This document shows, one piece after another, positions 58,383-64,000 of a stretch of DNA of 64,000 nt (position 1 is the stretch's first letter; the number at the start of each line of letters is the position of its first letter). The position numbers and the translations under genes were made by a program. The notes beneath the pieces were generated by a model. That model searched no databases. It was not told the DNA's origin and was given only the letters and a program-made list of their open reading frames with translations. This stretch comes from Melocanna baccifera (taxonomy: Eukaryota > Streptophyta > Magnoliopsida > Poales > Poaceae), in assembly GCA_036346265.1 (NCBI GenBank), contig CM070684.1, positions 2,232,001-2,296,000 on the forward strand, read 5' to 3'.

Positions 58383-59518
58383 TGCGCCTCAGACGACTCA
58401 CCTGCCATGGTTAGTAGTAAACAGAAGACAACACAAAGAAATTATCCCTATCAAGTACTAGGTGATGGAAGGTGGAATCACACACTCTCAAGCGTCTTAC
58501 CACACTCTTACAAGTGTTCTTACCAATGCAAACAGTAGGAGGTTCAAGCGGTGGTGGTTAGTGATACCGTGTCGGCGTGGAGTGCGATCGCAGAGGACCT
58601 GTTACGATCAAGAGTAGGTGGAGCTTGGAAGGCACAATATGGTAGCAAAAGGATCAGCAATAATCAGTTCAGTAAATGCAAGTTAAAAGATTGTTCAAAA
58701 TACTCGTCAAAGTTGCCGATCCTAGCCTAATCACAGCTAGCCAATCAAAGCCCTATGCAAGGAAGTGTATGTGCGTGCATAGCGATCAATGTGACTTGAT
58801 ATAAGCAATGGAGAACCTCACAACAAGTGCTAGGAGCGCGCTAACCAATCTACTCAAACTTCTTTGTAGGGTACAAGATTGTTTGCACGACGTAAAGCAC
58901 AAAAGACAACAAAATGGGTATCGGTGCAATGCGAACAACCCTCTAGATTGAGCGAAACAATAGCTAGTCTCAAGCGATGAAAAGGCAGAGTTTTATATGG
59001 CTTATATATACTCGTTTGAAAGGTTTCGATGAGATCTACAACTGCGGTTGAAGCGAAATCCAAATTCGAAGGAAGATTGAACAAACCAGCAAAAATGGGC
59101 GATTTTAGGGGTCTTAGAGGCGACGGTAGCCGTTGTTAGCTTTTAGATGCGCGGCAAGGATGGAAAGCGCGGTGCGGCTGAGATGGAAGGTGCGGTAGCG
59201 GATAGAAGCGGAAGGCAGCGGATGGAAGGTGCGGCAAGAAAAGTGATTGCGGCAAGAACACACAAAGGCGAAGCTACGCAAAGGAACATGGGATGCAACT
59301 AGACAATGACAAATTGGACTATGACTAAACTAATGTCAGCAACTTGAACACACAAATGTAACCAAAAATTCAACGAGCAATCACGAAAAGAAAAATTGCA
59401 ATGGTACAAGGGGTGTTGGGACAGCGGAAGAACAATACTGATTTTTGGCTATTTTTAGGTTTTTAGGGCGATGAACATAAACTAATCTAAAGGACGAATT
59501 ACCTTACGGGCAACCGTT

Positions 59519-59529
59519 GCTCGATACCA
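59519..59529 (-). other. Primer-binding site, minus strand
   Basis: GCTCGATACCA on + is TGGTATCGAGC on -, again lacking one base of the canonical CAGAG. Confidence 0.65.
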
Positions 59530-60099
59530 CCTAATGTGGCGATGGCGATCTTCCGAGAGAAGTGCTTGATAAGTCGATTGTGGAGAACTCAGCGTTGATG
59601 ATTCAAAGGCTCAGGCCAAAATAGATCGATCCTCGCAATCACTATACCTTTGTTCGATGGTTATCAACCTTACGAGCAGCGTTTGATCTCGCCAAGAAGG
59701 CTATCTCCTGCAAGCGAAGCGAGAAAACAAGCAAGAGAGTAAAAGATGCAATCTAAATTTGTATTGCAAATAAAGATTAAGTTCACAAGTGGGGTTTCTC
59801 AAGCTGGGCGTGCGGTGAGGCGCTAAGCGAGAATAAACTCTTAAGAAAAACCCAAGGAAAACTAAAAAGTGCGATCTCCTTAAATAGGAGTGGGAGAGGC
59901 CGTACTTATCTAACAAAGGAGTGCGGTACTATTTATGAGTACTATTCATGTGAACAGTATGCCCATGATTAGTGCCGACCCAAATAGTCTAAGTGTGATT
60001 ACAAGGTCCAAGGCCCACTTTGACTCGGACTGAAAAAGTGACGCCACTTATTTTGTAGTTTCTGATCGGCTCAAATGAAATTTCGAGCTGAGACCAGAT

Positions 60100-60330
60100 T
60101 CATCTAAAAGTAGACTCAGGATATTTCCAACGAGTACTCACGAATGAGAAACCTTCTAGATCAAAGTTATGGTCGTTTGAAGTAGACGCTGTCCAGCTGT
60201 CCGAATCTGAGTCGAACTCGCGAATATGAGCTGGATTGCACTTGACGGTTCCACTTCTACACTTGAGCTCGCGTGGTTCTTCTCCATGGTTCCTAAGGAC
60301 AAAAAAATCATTAGTCTTAGGAAGTATCAA
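60100..60330 (-). CDS. 76-codon frame of unknown function downstream of a gypsy polyprotein end
   Basis: It reads MILPKTNDFFVLRNHGEEPR and ends in YPESTFR. The composition is protein-like, with an acidic DSDSDSW stretch. I do not recognise a family. It lies between the TRARARQLNYQV polyprotein tail and the LTR-like stretch. It could be a second exon of the polyprotein or chance. Confidence 0.3.
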   Translation of the reverse strand: MILPKTNDFFVLRNHGEEPRELKCRSGTVKCNPAHIREFDSDSDSWTASTSNDHNFDLEGFSFVSTRWKYPESTFR

Positions 60331-60476
60331 ATGCTCGTGAAATATTATTGACTCCTAAAAACGAGTTTACCTGATAGTTGAGTTGACGAGCACGTGCCCG
60401 AGTGATTGGACCTTGTCCATCATTCATGGAAGCAGTAAGAGGATTATTCATATCAGTAGAAGTGATGTCCTCATCA

Positions 60477-61310
60477 GGTGTGATGCGAAACCCTAGCGGG
60501 TGGGATTGGGTTGGAACTGAACTTTATAAAGGCCTTGTTGTGATTTTCTTAGCGTGAGGTTAATCACATCGTGTGGGTCTGATTGTGCAACCTCTGCAGA
60601 GTGTCAAACTATTCGAATAGCCACGTCCTCGGTCATGGACAATGCTCGGTGATTTCACATGAGGGTTAGCGTTGTCTTTTAAACTTGGTGGTTTATATTG
60701 AAAGTGAACAGGTAGTTCATTGTTGGTTCGACTTGTGAATGGGATGTTCACAAGTGGTTTATGTTCATTCCTTTAATTACTTATTATTATTATTTTAGCT
60801 TAAGTTCGCTTTCAATCTATTTACTGTATTTACCTTTACATGTCATTTTATACAAATTAACCTTTCAGCCTTACATTGGTAAGCCTTGTATACTATATTG
60901 CATTCATTGTTACAAACGACTTGCTGAGTACCAATGTACTCATGATTTTACGCCTATGTTGCTTAGTTGAGGATAAGGAGTATTATCAGCAGGAGGTTCC
61001 AGAAGGAGAGTACTTTGGCGACTTCACGGATTAGGCCGTTCTCCACTCGATGCTTTGTGGGCTTGTCGATTGGCCACTACGCTTTATTTTGGATTTCCGC
61101 TGCTAGTTTTTGTTAAGCCCTTCGGGCTAGTCTATTGTAATCTTGGCCATAAGGTCGTACTCTTGATATTTATCGATATTTGAGGTTTTGCTTTATTTTA
61201 ACGTGTATATGGTTGTGATTATATCTATATTTGACTGTATGCACTAGTATGATCCTGGGACTAGTACAGTATACATAGAGAGTCCGGATTTGCATATTCG
61301 GGTCCCGACA
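60477..61310 (+). repeat. LTR of the 40652-type family, end part
   Basis: It starts GGTGTGATGCGAAACCC, repeating 58182-58382 with about 10% differences, and runs to the LTR end GGGTCCCGACA at 61310. It therefore covers the right third of the family LTR. No exact target-site duplication was found with the left end at 56053. Confidence 0.8.
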
Positions 61311-61689
61311 AGGTGGAAAGCAAAGCCTTTTTGATTTAACTCGACCAGAAGTGAACTTGGTCAAAAAGATAATTTCACTTGAGTTGTGAAGACAAGCCAA
61401 CTTCAAATAGAGGAATTGAAGAATTCAAATTGACTTCCACCGATCTGTCTACTGGAATGGTTCTCGAATAGGTAGTAAACGTTCAGTTCCCAAGACAAGT
61501 AACTACTCACATGGTTGTAAAAATTTACCGCGAGGTAACCTTTGGGCCTCTTAATTTCCCCTTCTGCTCTGATCCCTTTCGAGTGTTCCACCACCAACTA
61601 AATCATATTCTTCTTTCAATTTCTTCCAAATCCAAACCGACCACCCAGAGAAAATGACTAAGCCCTCATCCAATTGACCGGTATCAGAG
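61311..61689. other. Spacer, nothing recognised
   Basis: About 380 bp of average composition lie between the LTR end and the transposon-domain fragment. No promoter, repeat or gene is supported. Confidence 0.5.
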
Positions 61690-62013
61690 ATGAATGCTAC
61701 AAAATTAAGGGCATTGGAGGAGGCTAGGAAAATCCATCCATGGAAATTCGTAAGATGGATCAAAGCTGTTGGTCAGCACTGGCCATCGGAGGAGATTGGA
61801 CAAATCCTAGTGTTCCAGGTTTACTATGAGTGCGGCCTTCGACTTCCAGCTCACCCTGTTCTTGCAGTCATACTCGAGCACTTTGGGGTGGAATTGGTGA
61901 ACGTAGTTCCCAAGTCCTTCAGCATGTTGAGTGTGTTCATGTACCTATGTGACGTCTACCTAGGGATTCCTCTAGATCTTGAGCTCTTTTGGTACTACTA
62001 TGAAATGAGCTGA
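61690..62013 (+). pseudogene. Fragment of a plant transposon-domain protein (PF04195-like)
   Basis: A 107-codon frame with VYYECGLRLPAHPVLAVILE, LSVFMYLCDVYLGIPLDLEL and FWYYY. This spacing resembles the plant domain called putative gypsy type transposon (PF04195), found in many grass transposons. It stops at 62013, and the following DNA (to about 62800) shows only scattered coding-like words. It is a remnant, not a host gene. The match is from memory of the family pattern. Confidence 0.6.
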
Positions 62014-62895
62014 CAAGTTGGAATTGCTAAGAGTTGTGGTCTGAATCTCCACGATGGCAAGACAGAAGAATACATCCAAATATTTACTCGGTCCTCATGG
62101 CCGAATTGGAAGAACAAATAGTTTTCCTAGGAAACAACTAGTGAAGACAACATTTCTTTTGTGGGAAAAGCTGTGGAGAAAAGCTCTTCCTAGAATTCAG
62201 TCCCCAAAGACCTCACTCGGATAGCCCCTGCATCCAATCCATCAACGAACTAAGAGAAAAGGGGCTAACCGGTTGGCATGTGGTGAAATACTCCATCACT
62301 TGTCATATCAGCTCTCTGAAGAGATGATAACATCCTATGTGGATGTACTTAGGAGCCAAGGATACAACTAGAGACTACGAAGGCGATAAGTAACAATCGA
62401 ACTCGTTCTCTTAGTTAGATTTTGAATCGAAGTTACTTTTATTAGCGCTTGATCTACTTAAGCAGATCTTGCTTAGGAGAAGATTGACGCTCGGGTCAAG
62501 CTCGTCTATGAGAATGCTCTATCGCTCACTGCGGAGGCTCGTAGTATCTTGATGGATAAATCTACTGAAGAAAGAGAAGAATGCCTAAAGGTTATAAAAA
62601 ATTGACCTCATCTTTAGGATCACGTAGTCGTAGGGAACGACTAAGTAGTTCTCTTCTTTTTTTTTGCAGAAAGTGGGCATGGAAAACTATCAGTATGACC
62701 GAGAGATCGAACTGATGGTTATTGAAAAAGAGATGTAGAAAGCTAAAGCTCCTCCAACCAAGAGGCGTCAACTAATTAAAACTGTCGACAAGTAGAGTAA
62801 GAGCTCAAGTGCTACTTTTCCTCTTCTTTGCCTTGACTAACTCCATCAAGTAGTTAATTGCTAATATGACTACCACGGAGGAGATAAGAGCAAGC
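62014..62895. other. Decayed transposon sequence, no open gene
   Basis: No frame above about 60 codons is seen. Coding-like words continue from the transposon-domain fragment with many stops. A T-run lies at 62648-62660. Confidence 0.45.
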
Positions 62896-64000
62896 TGTTA
62901 GTGATATGCCTAGAGGCAACATGGAGATGTTGTATATATCACATACTATGTTTATGATACATTACTTTGTTCCTTGGAATAGACATCATCATTATTGATC
63001 AATGAGTATGTGACTTATTCATGAGACTCTTAAATACTAAAATGTTGCTATTTCTAAATGATCCACGATCGTATATCATATGAGGAACAAATATGATTCA
63101 AAGACAAAGATCAGCATATGTATTGATTGATGATCATGTCTCATGGATCATGGTATGGTGATACCAAATCAATAATATGGACATGTGTTAGTGAACATAT
63201 GTTGGATAGACTGCCACGAGACAACTGCAGAGATTCCATGTGTCATCGGTTGGTCTCGAGTAGTGTTTATGTAGAATCCTTAGACTTGAGATCATCATGG
63301 TTCCCAACATGAGTAGTAGCTTATTTTGGGACTACTAAACACTACTCCGTGGCTGGGTAGTCATAAAAGTAGTCTTGGTTTGCCATGAAACATGTAGTGG
63401 GATGTGAATGATCAAGATAGAATTTGCCCCTCCTTATGGGAGAGATATCTCTGGGCCCCTCGATGTAATGGATTATGAAAGTGCATGGCCATGCCAAGGT
63501 GATTGAGAGTCAATCACAAGTTTATAATCCATCACGGAATCGAGAGAGTGATTGAGCTATTAAGAGGATGACATAGGTCTGCCTTGAGCTCAATCAATAT
63601 CGTGAGGCAAAGGGATTAGTACATGAGAGAACATTACGAGTTCAGCCGATATGATCTTTACATATACTTTGGGGTTAATATATCTTACTAGAGGCGCTAT
63701 TAACAGGTGACGGAAAGGCGTTTCGGGTCACGACTAAGTATCGTGAACCTCTGGTCGCGCGCTTAACGAGGTTGGAACACGATTCGAATATGATTCGGAT
63801 ATGGGCTCAATTCGGATAAAGATCCGAATAGACTCCTAATGGGCCTTAGTCGCAAGGCCCACGTGAGAGAAGTCTATATATATGGAGTGAGGGCTGAGGG
63901 TTTTGTCGGTTAAACATCTAGCAAAACCCTAGTCGCCACCTCGAGCCAAACCCTAGGTGCTCACGAGTGCTAGTACACTCGCGATCGGCGTTCGGCCCGG
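62896..64000 (+). repeat. Probable copia-type LTR start, cut by the window end
   Basis: TGTTAGTGATATGCCTAGAG at 62896 has an LTR-like TG start and resembles a known grass copia LTR family that begins with GATATGCCCTAGAGGCAA. A TATA-like run (TATATATA) lies at about 63876-63883, followed by AAACCCTAG words. No second end is in the window, so this is a candidate only. Confidence 0.5.

Larger units (their letters stand above)
58383..60476 (-). mobile_element. Fragment of another LTR element on the minus strand
   Basis: Read right to left: a polyprotein end (GPITRARARQLNYQV, about 60425-60365), a 76-codon frame (60100-60330), an LTR-like stretch with a TATTTAAGG promoter-like box near 59880, and a primer-binding site (reverse complement TGGTATCGAGC at 59519-59529). 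The rest is non-coding to 58383. The polyprotein tail resembles grass gypsy elements. A primer-binding site after an LTR that itself follows a polyprotein end implies a rearranged or tandem structure. Confidence 0.55.

Overview
The window is plant nuclear DNA, almost certainly from a grass (Poaceae). The support is one spliced TOM1-like/TOL-type gene, grass-type chromovirus (Ty3/gypsy) and SIRE-like copia retrotransposons, and a Stowaway-type MITE. The species cannot be fixed from the sequence; an Oryza-like or related grass is my guess only. I see no bacterial genes, rRNA, tRNA or CRISPR array. Roughly 90% of the window is LTR retrotransposon.

Layout. (1) 1-3341: 3' part of a decayed Reina-like chromovirus on + ending in a short LTR. 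(2) 3342-6660: the last three visible exons (4238-4417, 4669-5165, 5693-6330) of a TOL (VHS-GAT) gene, with its 3' UTR. Introns hold a 67-bp tandem duplication and a MITE. The VHS-coding exons are not in the window. (3) 6661-21141: a young Tekay/Del-type chromovirus with 3.6-kb LTRs, built as LTR, internal region, LTR, truncated second internal region, LTR fragment. The whole block sits between two copies of TATGG. (4) 21147-27027: accessory DNA with a decayed copia element on - (gag, protease, part of integrase, 5' LTR) fused to a GC-rich segment, then a cluster of CCCCATGGGG-like palindromes. (5) 27028-39083: an LTR-like start, then a complete but frame-broken Tekay-like element on - (27650-39083) with an open 168-codon ORF0. 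(6) 40506-55885: a 29-bp minisatellite split by a solo LTR (40652-55822, TSD GGAGT), itself split by a full-length SIRE-like copia element (42610-54859, TSD GTTTT). (7) 56053-61310: a second, degenerate + copy of the same LTR family, split by a fragment of another LTR element. (8) 61311-64000: a fragment of a plant transposon-domain protein (PF04195-like) and a probable copia LTR start running off the window.

Only the TOL gene looks like a host gene; the rest forms a nested retrotransposon record. Two observations stand out. First, differences between repeat copies, and many frame breaks, concentrate at CAG/CTG trinucleotides in the transposon DNA but not in the TOL exons. That suggests a systematic read or consensus error at CHG-methylated sites rather than biological decay. 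Second, both Tekay-type elements carry an extra reading frame (ORF0) of unknown function between the primer-binding site and gag, and their LTRs carry dense ACGT-core (bZIP-type) motif arrays just upstream of the TATA box.
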